Source of the DNA: an uncultured Fidelibacterota bacterium
GTDB lineage: Bacteria > Marinisomatota > Marinisomatia > Marinisomatales > UBA1611
NCBI GenBank assembly: GCA_913041325.1
Contig: CAJWHU010000001.1
Span: 1-52,785, forward strand
Direction of reading: 5' to 3'
DNA: 52,785 bases
Shown: one piece after another, positions 18,729 through 28,429 of the stretch
Layout: each line of letters starts with the position of its first letter
Numbering within the stretch: the stretch's first letter is position 1
Made by a program: the position numbers and the translations under genes
Notes under the pieces: model-generated
Databases searched by the model: none
What the model saw: only the letters and a program-made list of their open reading frames with translations
Told to the model about the DNA's origin: nothing

Positions 18729-19747
18729 TTTGAAATACTTACCAATTGACCGCAACCTGCATTTATATCATGACCTTTACTCCACCTTACAGTGACTAGA
18801 AATGGTGCATTCTCTAATTCTTTAATGAATAAATTAATTGCCTTTTCATCAGGGCGTCTGTAAATACCGTTGATCTCATTATAAGGAATTAAATTCAGTT
18901 TACAATTTATTGACCCAAGCATATGATGAAGTCTTTTTGCATCCTTCGGCGAGTCGTTTATTCCTTTTAAGAGGACGTATTCAAAAGTTACTTTTTTTCT
19001 AGAAAAGTTTGCATACTTATCTGAGGCTTCAATCAATTTTGAGAGACTCTGAACTTTATTGATTGGCATAGTTTTAAGTCTTTGTTCCTCAGATGTCCCA
19101 TTTAAACTAACAGCCAGCTTAAATGGTTCTTTGTCTTCGGTAAATTTCTTTATTTTATTTATTATGCCTGCTGTTGATATTGTAATACGCCACGCTCCCA
19201 AATTTATACCTTTAGGATTATGCAATATATGTGCTGCTCCGATTGTATTCTTATAATTTAAAAATGGTTCACCCATTCCCATAAAGACAACGTTTGTGAT
19301 TTTAACATCGCATATTTTTTCTAATTGCATAAATTGATCTACAATCTCCCCTTGAGATAGATTTTGTATGAATCCCATTTTTGCTGTTGCGCAAAAATCA
19401 CAGTTCACTGCACATCCAACTTGCGTTGAAATGCAAACTGTTACCCTTCTACCATCCCTAATTAAAACTGATTCAATCTTCTGGTCCCCCTTCAACTTAA
19501 ATAAGAACTTTTTAGTTTGTTTAGATTTAGAGTCTTCACTTTTTACTATTTCTAAAGGGTGCACTGGTATATCCAGCAATTGTTTTCTCAACTTAAGGGG
19601 CAAGTCAGACATTTCTTCATATTTATCGATTCTTTTTTTGTAAAGCCAATCATACAACTGCTCTCCTCTAAATGGCCTATGATTATAGGACTGAACAAGG
19701 GTTTTTAACTCTTTCATGGATTGTCCAATTAGGGGTCTTTTTATCAT
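18725..19747 (-). CDS. rlmN: Dual-specificity RNA methyltransferase RlmN
   Basis: A radical-SAM enzyme that makes 2-methyladenosine at 23S rRNA A2503 and, in many bacteria, at tRNA A37. The 340-residue length is standard. The radical-SAM cluster motif is GCAVNCDFCATAKMGF with C112, C116 and C119. The two methyl-carrier cysteines are C105 (RVTVCISTQVG) and C332 (INAGCGQL), matching E. coli C118 and C355. Other blocks are VFMGMGEPFLNY and ISTAGI. It is the first gene of the rlmN-punA-M20 operon and is divergent from the moxR gene, with about 140 bp between them for promoters. Confidence 0.96.
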   Translation of the reverse strand: MIKRPLIGQSMKELKTLVQSYNHRPFRGEQLYDWLYKKRIDKYEEMSDLPLKLRKQLLDIPVHPLEIVKSEDSKSKQTKKFLFKLKGDQKIESVLIRDGRRVTVCISTQVGCAVNCDFCATAKMGFIQNLSQGEIVDQFMQLEKICDVKITNVVFMGMGEPFLNYKNTIGAAHILHNPKGINLGAWRITISTAGIINKIKKFTEDKEPFKLAVSLNGTSEEQRLKTMPINKVQSLSKLIEASDKYANFSRKKVTFEYVLLKGINDSPKDAKRLHHMLGSINCKLNLIPYNEINGIYRRPDEKAINLFIKELENAPFLVTVRWSKGHDINAGCGQLVSISK

Positions 19748-19885
19748 ATTCTGAACTTTTTACGCATTAAAATTGTTTATTTACCAATACAAATCATATC
19801 AGAAACTATTTAATTTAGGATACCTCATATAATTCGAGATCACTCTTTTTATTTTTAATAAATTATCAAAACATTTTAATTAACC

Positions 19886-20884
19886 ATGAAAAAAATAGAA
19901 CAAGATTTAGAAGCAGTAAATAATTTAGAGAAAGCAAGAAACAACTTTTTTAAAGAAGTTGGTAAAAAGGTAGTTGGACAAACAGAAATATTAGAGCACC
20001 TACTCATATCCATTCTTACACAGGGACATTCACTTTTAATTGGAGTTCCTGGACTTGCAAAAACCTTAATAATTAAAACATTGTCAGATGTCTTGGAACT
20101 TTCTTTCAATAGAGTGCAATTTACTCCTGACCTTATGCCTAGTGATATAACTGGCACTGAATTAATAGATGTTGATAAGACTTCTGGCGAACGATCTTTC
20201 AGATTTTTCAAAGGTCCAATATTTTCGAACATAGTATTAGCGGACGAAATCAATAGAACCCCTCCAAAAACACAGTCAGCTCTACTTGAAGCAATGCAAG
20301 AGCATAATGTGACGTCTGGGGGGCAAACCTATGAATTAGATGAGCCATTTTTTGTTTTAGCTACGCAAAACCCCATTGAGCAAGAAGGGACTTATCCCCT
20401 ACCAGAAGCTCAATTAGACCGATTTATGTTTAGTCTAAATATTGATTACCCCGCAGAGGAAGATGAAATATCCATAGTTCGTGGTACGACAACAATTAAT
20501 GATGATGAATTAAAACCAATAATGACAAAGTCAGAGATAATATATTACCAAAATTTGGTGAAAAGAGTTCCTGCCTCTGATAACGTGGTGAAATATGCTG
20601 TCAAGCTTACCTCTGCAACGAGGCCTCAATCTGAATCAGCACCTGATTTTATTAATGAATCAGTTGATTGGGGTGCTGGACCAAGAGCATCACAACACTT
20701 AGTTTTAGGTGCAAAGGCCAAAGCAATCCTAGAAGGTAGACCATCGCCTAACATTAGCGATATCGAATCTCTTGCACTACCAATTCTCAGACACCGTGTG
20801 CTGCCTAATTTTAATGCAGAATCTGACGGGCTTAAAGTTGACGATATTATCAATAATTTACTCGATCATCTACGGGTTAAATGA
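19886..20884 (+). CDS. MoxR-family AAA+ ATPase
   Basis: A 332-residue MoxR ATPase. Walker A is LIGVPGLAKTL (K59), Walker B is IVLADEINRTPPKTQSALLE, and the sensor region is FVLATQNPIEQEGTYPLPEA followed by LDRFMF. The C-terminal helical lid includes GAGPRASQHLVLGAKAKA. MoxR proteins act as chaperone-like ATPases with von Willebrand-type partners. Its stop overlaps the start of the DUF58 gene (ATGA), the usual partner. The pair is probably involved in envelope or metal-protein maturation, but the target is not shown by the neighbours. Confidence 0.95.
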   Translation: MKKIEQDLEAVNNLEKARNNFFKEVGKKVVGQTEILEHLLISILTQGHSLLIGVPGLAKTLIIKTLSDVLELSFNRVQFTPDLMPSDITGTELIDVDKTSGERSFRFFKGPIFSNIVLADEINRTPPKTQSALLEAMQEHNVTSGGQTYELDEPFFVLATQNPIEQEGTYPLPEAQLDRFMFSLNIDYPAEEDEISIVRGTTTINDDELKPIMTKSEIIYYQNLVKRVPASDNVVKYAVKLTSATRPQSESAPDFINESVDWGAGPRASQHLVLGAKAKAILEGRPSPNISDIESLALPILRHRVLPNFNAESDGLKVDDIINNLLDHLRVK

Positions 20885-21774
20885 AAAACAAAAAAAAATA
20901 TCTTCATCCTGAGACTGTAGCTTTGCTTGATACAATGGCATTAAAGGCAAAACTTGTTGTTGAAGGTTATATCATAGGAAAGCATCAAAGTCCCTACCAT
21001 GGTTTCTCAGTAGAATTCGCTGAACACCGATCTTACGAAACTGGAGATGAGATTCGCCACATCGATTGGAAACTTTTCGGAAAGACTGACAGACTATATG
21101 TTAAAAGATATCAAGAGGAAACAAATCTATCATCGCATATCATCCTCGATTCAAGCAATTCTATGTTGTATAAAAGTGGTAACATATCAAAGCTTGCTTA
21201 TGTTAATTCACTTGTAGCTGCTCTATCGTATTTAATGATTAGCCAACAAGATGCTGTAGGTTTAGTAAAGTTTTCAAATAAAATAAATAAATTTTTACCT
21301 CCTAAATCAAAGCCAAGCTACTTAAACCAAATTTTACAACAACTAGATGATGAAGACACCAATAAAGACACAAAAATAGAATTAGTCCTGCATGAAATGG
21401 CAGAAAGAATCAATAAACGTGGTCTCATTATTTTATTCTCTGATCTTTTGGATGAACCTCATGATGTTATGAATGGCCTGAAGCATTTTCGCCACAAAAA
21501 GCAAGAAGTAATTGTGTTTCATATATTAGATAGAAAAGAGTTTGAATTTGATTTTGATACACGTACTCAATTTCTTGATATGGAAACCGGAGAGCATATC
21601 ATAACAGAACCATGGCTTATTAAAGCTAATTATAAACAAATAATCCATGACCTGAAAAGTTTTTACAAGAAAGAATGTCAAGAGAATTCAATTGACTATG
21701 TACCCATCTACACAGATGAAAGTTTTGATAAGAGCCTAACAGAATATTTGAATAAAAGAAAAAAGTTAAATTAA
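20881..21774 (+). CDS. DUF58 / von Willebrand A-like protein
   Basis: A 297-residue DUF58 protein, the standard partner of MoxR. The DUF58 core is HRSYETGDEIRHIDWKLFG followed by YVKRYQEE. A VWA-like fold follows with a MIDAS-like I-I-L-D-S-S-N-S-M. KRGLIILFSDLLDE is the second part of that fold. No signal peptide or membrane segment is seen, so it is probably cytoplasmic. Translational coupling (ATGA) to the MoxR ATPase supports a complex between the two. The other genes of large MoxR loci (BatA/BatB) do not follow here. Confidence 0.92.
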   Translation: MKNKKKYLHPETVALLDTMALKAKLVVEGYIIGKHQSPYHGFSVEFAEHRSYETGDEIRHIDWKLFGKTDRLYVKRYQEETNLSSHIILDSSNSMLYKSGNISKLAYVNSLVAALSYLMISQQDAVGLVKFSNKINKFLPPKSKPSYLNQILQQLDDEDTNKDTKIELVLHEMAERINKRGLIILFSDLLDEPHDVMNGLKHFRHKKQEVIVFHILDRKEFEFDFDTRTQFLDMETGEHIITEPWLIKANYKQIIHDLKSFYKKECQENSIDYVPIYTDESFDKSLTEYLNKRKKLN

Positions 21775-21825
21775 TTATGAAATTGGTCTTTAACATTTAC
21801 AAACCATATCAGTGAAGCGCTAAGG

Positions 21826-22443
21826 ATGAAGAGAAATCCAGTAGATTTATTTGATGATTGGGCAAGAGCGGGTAAGGATGAACAAATGGCTAAAACCCAT
21901 GAACAATCTGTATTAAAAATGTTGGATTACATTTATAAAAACTATAATCGAAGTTATACTTTCATAGATGCAGGTTGTGGTAATGGATGGGTTGTGAAAA
22001 AAATATCATCACAAAAAAACTGCATAGAAGCTATTGGTGTAGATGGATCAAAAAGAATGATTCAAAAAGCGCGATTAAAAGATCCTAAAAATAACTACTA
22101 TTGCGATGAACTAATGTCATGGAAACCAGAAAAAAAGGTAGATATAGTCCACAGTATGGAGGTGATATATTACTTTCAAAAACCCCAAAAGCTAATAAAA
22201 CATATTGTCCAGAATTGGATTAAAGTTGGCGGATTAATTATTGCAGGTGTCGACTGTTACATAGGCAATCCAAAAAGCTATTCATGGGGTGAGGAAATGA
22301 ATGTACATATGTCCATGATGTCTGGTGATGAGTGGAAAGATATTTTTTCTAATGCTGGATTAAAAGACTGCGAAACTTGGAGCGCTGGAGATGATATAAA
22401 CCGTCCGAAAACATTAGTTATAACAGGTAAATATTTGCCATAA
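21826..22443 (+). CDS. Class I SAM-dependent methyltransferase
   Basis: A 205-residue Rossmann-fold methyltransferase. Motif I is FIDAGCGNGWVVKK. The acidic residue at the end of strand 2 is in IGVDGSKRMIQKAR. VDIVHSMEVIYYF is motif IV-like, and GGLIIAGVDCY belongs to strand 5. The substrate is unknown. It follows the MoxR/DUF58 pair by 51 bp on the same strand and converges on the TPR lipoprotein gene, with an 87 bp gap in which I see no clear terminator. The short length leaves little room for a substrate-specific domain. Confidence 0.85.
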   Translation: MKRNPVDLFDDWARAGKDEQMAKTHEQSVLKMLDYIYKNYNRSYTFIDAGCGNGWVVKKISSQKNCIEAIGVDGSKRMIQKARLKDPKNNYYCDELMSWKPEKKVDIVHSMEVIYYFQKPQKLIKHIVQNWIKVGGLIIAGVDCYIGNPKSYSWGEEMNVHMSMMSGDEWKDIFSNAGLKDCETWSAGDDINRPKTLVITGKYLP

Positions 22444-22530
22444 AAATTCCATATGGTGATTAATTACAGCAATTGAAATAAATATATCTACAAGCATCAC
22501 TCTAGATAGTTAATTGGATGTAATCTAAAA

Positions 22531-23643
22531 CTACTCACTTTCTGCAACGTCTCTTTTATATCGAATTAATTCTAGATTTTTTTGGTAAGTATCTTTGTTG
22601 TCAATATCTATTACCATAACCGATTTTATCTTTTTCTCAGCTTTCCGGTACCAACGTGAGGCTTTTTCCAAATTTTTGTCAAAACCCTCGGAACCATTTA
22701 GGTAGTTATCACCGAGACCTTCATATGACCTGGCCATCCCCAGAGCTGCTTCGTAGTCTTCTTCATTATAAAAGAAGGCTTGGTCAAAGGCAACTTCAGC
22801 ATCTTCAAAACTATTCATTTGATTGTGTATTACACCTAAATTAAAATATAAATCTGCTTTTGTCGTATCGTTTTCTTCATTTTTGATGGCGTTTTCAAAA
22901 ACCTCAATAGATTTCCCCTTCTCACCAATATCGTAATATGAACTTGCTAATTCTCTAAGAGCCTTACTATTTGAAGGTTGTATTTCAACAGCTTTCTTGT
23001 AAAACTTAATAACATTATCTGTAGACTCGCCTGCACTTGATAAAATTTGTGCTGCACTAAAATTTGCATCAAAACTATTTTCACTCTTTTTTACCGCTTT
23101 CAAAACCGCAGTTTTAGCAGATTCTTTTTGACCTTTATCAAGATAACATTTAGCGAGGGTGGAAAGTGTGTTGGCATCCTCTGGATTAATAACAGAAGCG
23201 TCAAGAAAATGATTAATTGCTACATCTAAGTATTCCATTTTCTTATCAGGGTCATCTTGAATTTTTTTGAATTGTTCTACGCCTGCATTAAACCTATTTG
23301 CCCAATAAAATTCTCTGTAGTTATTAACTGCATCTTTCACTGGGATAAAAGAACCTCTTACTTCAATGACTTTTTCGGGGTTTATATTCATGGCTTTTTC
23401 AAACATCGAAACCATTTCAGACCACCTCTCATTCTTAGCATGTATTTCAATCGCCATGACCATAGGAATTTCCGGGTTGTCAGGTTCAACGGACATTGCT
23501 TTTGGCAACCATTCTTCCGCCTTTTTAAAGTCAGATTGCTGAATCGCGAGTTTGGCTGTTGTGTATTCTTGACTTGAACACGATATTATTCCAAAGCTGA
23601 AAATCAGCAGAATGATTACAAACAAAAGGTTCAAGTGTTTCAT
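22531..23643 (-). CDS. TPR-repeat lipoprotein
   Basis: A 370-residue lipoprotein made mostly of tetratricopeptide repeats. I choose the ATG at 23643 because a strong GGAGG lies eight bases before it, better than the ATG seven codons upstream. The signal peptide (HLNLLFVIILLIFSF) ends in a lipobox GIISC. Repeats with A/G-Y-A-like packing run through the mature part, for example ANTLSTLAKCYLDKGQKESA, NSKALRELASSYYDIGEKGK and DYEAALGMARSYEGLG. It should be a membrane-anchored protein-binding scaffold facing the periplasm. It is not obviously co-transcribed with a functional partner; the PfkB kinase gene upstream is 86 bp away. Confidence 0.88.
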   Translation of the reverse strand: MKHLNLLFVIILLIFSFGIISCSSQEYTTAKLAIQQSDFKKAEEWLPKAMSVEPDNPEIPMVMAIEIHAKNERWSEMVSMFEKAMNINPEKVIEVRGSFIPVKDAVNNYREFYWANRFNAGVEQFKKIQDDPDKKMEYLDVAINHFLDASVINPEDANTLSTLAKCYLDKGQKESAKTAVLKAVKKSENSFDANFSAAQILSSAGESTDNVIKFYKKAVEIQPSNSKALRELASSYYDIGEKGKSIEVFENAIKNEENDTTKADLYFNLGVIHNQMNSFEDAEVAFDQAFFYNEEDYEAALGMARSYEGLGDNYLNGSEGFDKNLEKASRWYRKAEKKIKSVMVIDIDNKDTYQKNLELIRYKRDVAESE

Positions 23644-23729
23644 ATGATTATATCCTCCATACATTAATATTTTATGTGGTAGAGCATAATTTAACCGACC
23701 CTTAATTATGCATCCAAGAAATTGTGCAA

Positions 23730-24740
23730 TTAAAATTTAAACTCATAATGAGAAGAAAAGACTTCTGCCTTGATTATTTCAATCTTCTTTTTACTAATTT
23801 GCGCACCGTTGACTTTTATTATTTCTCCTGCTAAATATGTTGCTATTTTCCCAGCTCTATCTAGTGGTATTTTCCTAGTCAGAGAGGAAAGAAAACCTGC
23901 AGCAAACATATCGCCAGCTCCTGTAGTATCTAAAACTTCCACAGGTCTCGCAAGCGTTCTGTAATAGACATCATTATCAAAAACAATGGCTCCTTCCTCG
24001 CCTAGTTTAATCGCCCCTGAAGTTACATATTGCATAATTCTTTTAACTGAATTTTCAATTTTTTTGTTATTAAATAAAATTTCCATCTCTGGCTTATTGG
24101 CAAAAACAATATCAATACTATTTTTCAACATATTCAAAAATTCCAACCTGTTTCTATTAACAACAAATGGATCAGCAACATCAAATACAATTTTTATATC
24201 GTTTTTTTTGCAGAGTGATATTGCTTTTTTTAATGCTGATTTCTGTGTTTCTGTGTCCCACATATAGCCAGTAAAATATAAATATCTTGATTTAGCCAAT
24301 GTATCCATATCTAAATCGTCCGCGCTGAACTCTCTACAGAGCCCAAGATGTGTGTTCATTGTACGTTCACCATCTGGTGTGACCAAGACTATACTTGAAC
24401 CAGTTGCACCATCTGATTGAATTATACCTGATCGAACACCAGAATTTTTAATTTGATCAAGATATATGCTACCAAACTTATCATTACCGATTTTTCCTTG
24501 GATAAATGAATCAATTCCAAGACCAGAACATGCAATAATCGTATTTGGAGCAGACCCACCTGGACTATAAAATATATTTGCACCTTTAAAGTATTTGATT
24601 ATTTCCAGCTGGTGGTCTCCGCTTACTAGCTCCATCGTGCCCTTGTTCATTTCTAACCTTATTAGATCCTCCTCTTGAACATTAATAACTATATCAATGA
24701 GTGGATTGCCTATACCAAAAATTGTGTGTTTTCCTATCAA
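23730..24740 (-). CDS. PfkB-family carbohydrate/adenosine kinase
   Basis: A 336-residue ribokinase-fold kinase. The start FGIGNPLIDIV, the substrate loop YSPGGSAPNTI, GKIGNDKFG, and the catalytic signature LDTTGAGDMFAAGF (D277 as base) define the PfkB family. Features such as GGSAPNT and TGYMWDTET resemble adenosine-kinase-like members more than fructokinases. It phosphorylates a sugar or nucleoside with ATP; adenosine is the best guess and would fit salvage with the punA gene nearby, but that is inference. It is divergent from the metallophosphoesterase gene with 144 bp of AT-rich sequence between. Confidence 0.88.
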   Translation of the reverse strand: MIGKHTIFGIGNPLIDIVINVQEEDLIRLEMNKGTMELVSGDHQLEIIKYFKGANIFYSPGGSAPNTIIACSGLGIDSFIQGKIGNDKFGSIYLDQIKNSGVRSGIIQSDGATGSSIVLVTPDGERTMNTHLGLCREFSADDLDMDTLAKSRYLYFTGYMWDTETQKSALKKAISLCKKNDIKIVFDVADPFVVNRNRLEFLNMLKNSIDIVFANKPEMEILFNNKKIENSVKRIMQYVTSGAIKLGEEGAIVFDNDVYYRTLARPVEVLDTTGAGDMFAAGFLSSLTRKIPLDRAGKIATYLAGEIIKVNGAQISKKKIEIIKAEVFSSHYEFKF

Positions 24741-24884
24741 AATTACTTATCTGAATTTGTTGATGTGTTAATATTGTTTTAACAAAATTAGCGTTTTTTA
24801 TTGATTTTATTCCATTAAAGATTGTTTGAGAAAAAAAATATAAAATGTTGCTACAGCTAAACTAAAAAAGTATATTTTATTATA

Positions 24885-25661
24885 ATGAATTCTAAAACCT
24901 TCGCAATTATTACTGATGTTCATTCAAACTTAGCGTCTCTTAAAAAAGCGCTCAATTTAATTGATCAGAGATCTGACGTAAATCAAGTCATTTGTTTAGG
25001 AGATTATTTTGCTCTAGGTCCTGAACCTGAAGCAACACTAGTTGAGCTTAAACGTATCAACAATTGTATTTTTATCAGAGGCAATCATGATAGGTATTTG
25101 ATCGAGAAATTATGGGAAAGCGAGTCTCCTTCGTTGGAAGGAATGGATCCGAATGATCCAATATGTCAAGCTATTGTTGGTAATGAGAAATGGACTGCGG
25201 AATTACTTGGAAAAGAAGGTCATGATTTTTGTTCTGAAATGAAGATTTCACATTCTGAAATAGTCCATAACACCTACATTGATTTTACACACGCATATTT
25301 TGAACGAGATGAAAAACCACCCTCTATTGAGGAAGCATTAACTTGGCGCGATGATATCGCAAAACAAAATCCTAATATTGAACAATTTATATTTGTGCAT
25401 GGCCATGTACATGTACCTCGTCATCAAGTAATTGAAAACCTGACTATTCTTTGCCAAGGCGCTACTGGGCTTCCATTTGATAGAGATCAACGTGGAGCAG
25501 TGGCCTTCTTAAAAATTGAAAATAACAAAATCGATTGGGATGTTATTAGATACGACTATGACCACGATGAAACATCTGCACAATTAGAAAAACGCAAACC
25601 TCCTTTTTACATCAATTTAAAAAATACAATAAAATTTGCCTCAATCAGAAATGACCTCTAG
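24885..25661 (+). CDS. Calcineurin-like metallophosphoesterase
   Basis: A 258-residue metallophosphatase. Metal-binding motifs are ITDVHSNLAS (D11, H13), CLGDYFALGP (D40), RGNHDRY (N67, H68) and FVHGHVHVPRH near residue 185. This layout matches the YfcE/protein-phosphatase-like subgroup of calcineurin-type enzymes. There is no signal peptide, so it is cytoplasmic. Its substrate may be a phosphodiester, phosphoprotein or diadenosine polyphosphate; sequence alone does not decide. The cysteine desulfurase gene starts 51 bp downstream on the same strand. Confidence 0.88.
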   Translation: MNSKTFAIITDVHSNLASLKKALNLIDQRSDVNQVICLGDYFALGPEPEATLVELKRINNCIFIRGNHDRYLIEKLWESESPSLEGMDPNDPICQAIVGNEKWTAELLGKEGHDFCSEMKISHSEIVHNTYIDFTHAYFERDEKPPSIEEALTWRDDIAKQNPNIEQFIFVHGHVHVPRHQVIENLTILCQGATGLPFDRDQRGAVAFLKIENNKIDWDVIRYDYDHDETSAQLEKRKPPFYINLKNTIKFASIRNDL

Positions 25662-25712
25662 GTCATATCAAATAAATTGTAAGTAACCATGTGAAGCTAA
25701 GATTTTGGTAAT

Positions 25713-26825
25713 ATGTATTATTTTGATAATTGTGCAACTACTCCTGTTAAACCTGAAGTTTTAGATTTATTAAATCAGATTAATAATCAAATATATGGAA
25801 ATGCCTCATCCATATATTCATCAGGTAAAAAATCAAGAGCTCTAATTGAAAAAGCGAGATATCAAGTTGCAAGCTCTATAAAGGCTGATCCTGAACAAAT
25901 TATTTTTATGAGCGGAGGCACAGAGGCCAACAACCAAGTTCTTTGGTCACTTTTAGAAAAAGATCGTCCACATGTCATTTCAAATCAAATAGAACATTCC
26001 GCCGTAAATGAGGTACTAAACCATCTCAGTAAATTTGGTGTGGAGCACACATTTGCTGATCTAAATTGTGATGGTACAGTATCTGTTGATTCAATACTAA
26101 ACAATATAAAGAGGAATACATCATTAATTTGCCTCATGATGGCTAATAATGAAATTGGGAGCATACAACCGTTAAATGAGGTTGTTCAGATTGCGAAAGA
26201 AAAAGGAATTATGGTGCATACTGATGCGGTTCAATGCATGGGTAAAATAGAACTGAATGTTTCAAAACTTGGAGTTGATTTTTTAACTTTATCTGCACAT
26301 AAATTTTATGGTCCAAAAGGTGTTGGGGCTCTATACGTTAGAAATCCTAGAATGATGAATCCTCTTATTTTAGGGGGCGGACAAGAGAGAGGTCTTCGTG
26401 CCGGCACAGAAAGTGTTGCTCTTATTGCGGGAATGGGACTTGCATGTAAAATAGCTTATTCTAACTTAAATAATCATAAAAAGTTATTGAATGATCTTGA
26501 AACATATTTTAAAACTCAGCTTAAAAAAATTACATCAAAGGTAATCTTTAATGGTAATCAAAGGAAAAAAATTCCTGGTTTGATCAATATTTCATTTCCT
26601 GGTCATCAATCTAACATGATGATGGCTGCGCTCGACAGAGCAGATATTGCCGTATCCAACGGCTCAGCCTGCGCATCTGGTATAGTTAAACTCTCTCCAG
26701 TGCTATCTGCGTTAGGTTTAAAAGATGATTTAAACTTATCATCTATAAGGTTTAGTTTTGGCGCCTTTAATACAAAAAAAGAGATTGACTATCTTATAAG
26801 AGAATTAAAACATATTTTAAATTGA
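25713..26825 (+). CDS. Cysteine desulfurase (NifS/IscS class)
   Basis: A PLP enzyme of 370 residues that takes sulfur from cysteine as a persulfide. Key sites are YFDNCATTPV at the start, MSGGTEANN, VHTDAVQCMGK, the PLP lysine K197 in LSAHKFYGPKG, and the persulfide cysteine C320 in SNGSACASG. It lies one base upstream of mnmA, so the two are almost certainly co-transcribed and it probably supplies sulfur for tRNA thiolation. No iscU or other iron-sulfur scaffold gene is next to it, which supports a tRNA-directed role, though it may also feed other pathways. Confidence 0.93.
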   Translation: MYYFDNCATTPVKPEVLDLLNQINNQIYGNASSIYSSGKKSRALIEKARYQVASSIKADPEQIIFMSGGTEANNQVLWSLLEKDRPHVISNQIEHSAVNEVLNHLSKFGVEHTFADLNCDGTVSVDSILNNIKRNTSLICLMMANNEIGSIQPLNEVVQIAKEKGIMVHTDAVQCMGKIELNVSKLGVDFLTLSAHKFYGPKGVGALYVRNPRMMNPLILGGGQERGLRAGTESVALIAGMGLACKIAYSNLNNHKKLLNDLETYFKTQLKKITSKVIFNGNQRKKIPGLINISFPGHQSNMMMAALDRADIAVSNGSACASGIVKLSPVLSALGLKDDLNLSSIRFSFGAFNTKKEIDYLIRELKHILN

Positions 26826-26826
26826 A

Positions 26827-27903
26827 ATGGATAAAGTTGTCATAGGAATGAGCGGCGGGGTGGATAGTGCAGTGGCCGCTTCCATCCTTCTTGAAAAAGG
26901 TTTTGAGGTGGAAGCTGTTTTTATGAAAAACTGGGAAGACGAATCAGAATTTTGCACATCCGCAAGTGACTATAATGATGCATTACAAGTTTGTGACAGA
27001 TTAAATATTAGATTGCATTCTGTAAATTTTACAAGAGAGTATTGGGATCGCGTTTTTGAAAGTTTTTTAGAGGAACATAAAAAAGGTCGAACACCAAATC
27101 CAGACATTTTGTGCAATACTGAGATAAAATTTAGAGAGTTTTTAAACTACGCACTAGATTTGGGCGCTTCAAAAATAGCAACAGGACATTATGTACGTAG
27201 AACTAGTGTCGGGGAAAAAGTCATATTAAAAAAAGGTATAGATGAAAGAAAGGACCAGAGCTATTTCCTCTATGGACTAAATCAAAAACAAATTTCAGAT
27301 TCAATTTTCCCGCTCGGGGATTTCACCAAAGAAAAAGTTAGGCTAAAAGCTAAAGAACTTGGTTTTTATAATTATAACAAAAAAGATAGCGTAGGAATTT
27401 GCTTTATAGGAAAAAGAAATTTTAAAGATTTTATAAAAAGATATTTGCCACTTGAGCCTGGTTCAATGAAAACTACGAATGGAGATTTTGTGGGTGAGCA
27501 TGACGGTTTAATGTATTATACAATTGGACAACGTAAAGGACTTGGTATCGGAGGTGGTTTTTCAGAATTATCAGAACCATGGTATGTAGTAGGCAAAGAT
27601 TTAACAAATAATGAGCTGATTGTTTGTCAAGGTCGTAGCAATAGTGCTCTGTACCATAGATATGTACAATGCTCTGAGTTGAATTGGATAGCAGGTTCCC
27701 CTCCATCAAAGAGAGGTTTAAGTGCAAAAGTTCGCTATAGGTCTAAAGACAAATCTTGTACTATAATATCTTTAAATAACGACAAAATAGGTTTAGAATT
27801 TAAAGAGCCATGTTTTGGATTAACACCTGGGCAGTCAGTTGTTCTGTACGACCAGGAGATATGTTTAGGTGGCGCAGTAATTGATTCTTATTATAATGAA
27901 TAA
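26827..27903 (+). CDS. mnmA: tRNA-specific 2-thiouridylase MnmA
   Basis: The enzyme activates U34 of Lys, Glu and Gln tRNAs with ATP and inserts sulfur to give 2-thiouridine. It has 358 residues, the family norm. The PP-loop is GMSGGVDSAVAAS (residues 7-19). The catalytic cysteines are C96 in NPDILCNTEIKF and C192 in SVGICFIGKR, equivalent to E. coli C102 and C199. YYTIGQRKGLGIGGG is the other hallmark. It is one base from the cysteine desulfurase stop, which suggests direct coupling of sulfur donor and user. Confidence 0.97.
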   Translation: MDKVVIGMSGGVDSAVAASILLEKGFEVEAVFMKNWEDESEFCTSASDYNDALQVCDRLNIRLHSVNFTREYWDRVFESFLEEHKKGRTPNPDILCNTEIKFREFLNYALDLGASKIATGHYVRRTSVGEKVILKKGIDERKDQSYFLYGLNQKQISDSIFPLGDFTKEKVRLKAKELGFYNYNKKDSVGICFIGKRNFKDFIKRYLPLEPGSMKTTNGDFVGEHDGLMYYTIGQRKGLGIGGGFSELSEPWYVVGKDLTNNELIVCQGRSNSALYHRYVQCSELNWIAGSPPSKRGLSAKVRYRSKDKSCTIISLNNDKIGLEFKEPCFGLTPGQSVVLYDQEICLGGAVIDSYYNE

Positions 27904-27958
27904 AATTTTGTTCTCTTCTATTTTTCAAAAACCCATTGTATATTAAATTAGTTAATAT

Positions 27959-28429
27959 ATGATGCGCTCAAAAAACACCATTTTCTCCACTTTTATAATC
28001 TTATTTAACTTGTGTTACGGACAGTTTCGATCAGAAATCCCTTTGAAAAGAGTCCCCTCCAATCTAAATGGTCAGCTTGATTCAGATCAGTATTTTAGTA
28101 TTTTCGATTTAGATAAATTTGAGATTAATCAATCTTTTAACATGTCTATGATAACAACAGGTGTAGAGTCTTTTTCATTGCTTAGCTTTTCAAATCAGAT
28201 GTCATACAGCCTAATGAAAAATTTGAAATTAAACGCTAATGTAACTATTTATAACAATCCATCAGTTTTTCAAAATCGGAACTCCATATCCGGTTTGGAT
28301 GTAGCATACAATGCTGGATTAATTTTTCAACCAACCAAAAACTCTTTTTTGAAAGTTCAAGTTATAAAGTCACCTCAACAACAACAGTATCAAAATTTTT
28401 CACCCTTCAACATTGGTCATTCAGAATAA
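27959..28429 (+). CDS. Exported protein of unknown function, beta-rich
   Basis: A 156-residue protein with an N-terminal signal-like sequence (STFIILFNLCYGQ). The mature part has alternating polar/hydrophobic strands and phrases such as FNMSMITTGVESFSLLSF, NQMSYSLMKNLKLNANVTIY and FLKVQVIKS, which look like outer-membrane beta-strands. I do not recognise a family. The stop TAA is followed immediately by the GTG of the LytR_C protein, so the two are tightly coupled. It may be a small surface or barrel-like protein working with that neighbour; this is inference from spacing only. Confidence 0.65.
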   Translation: MMRSKNTIFSTFIILFNLCYGQFRSEIPLKRVPSNLNGQLDSDQYFSIFDLDKFEINQSFNMSMITTGVESFSLLSFSNQMSYSLMKNLKLNANVTIYNNPSVFQNRNSISGLDVAYNAGLIFQPTKNSFLKVQVIKSPQQQQYQNFSPFNIGHSE

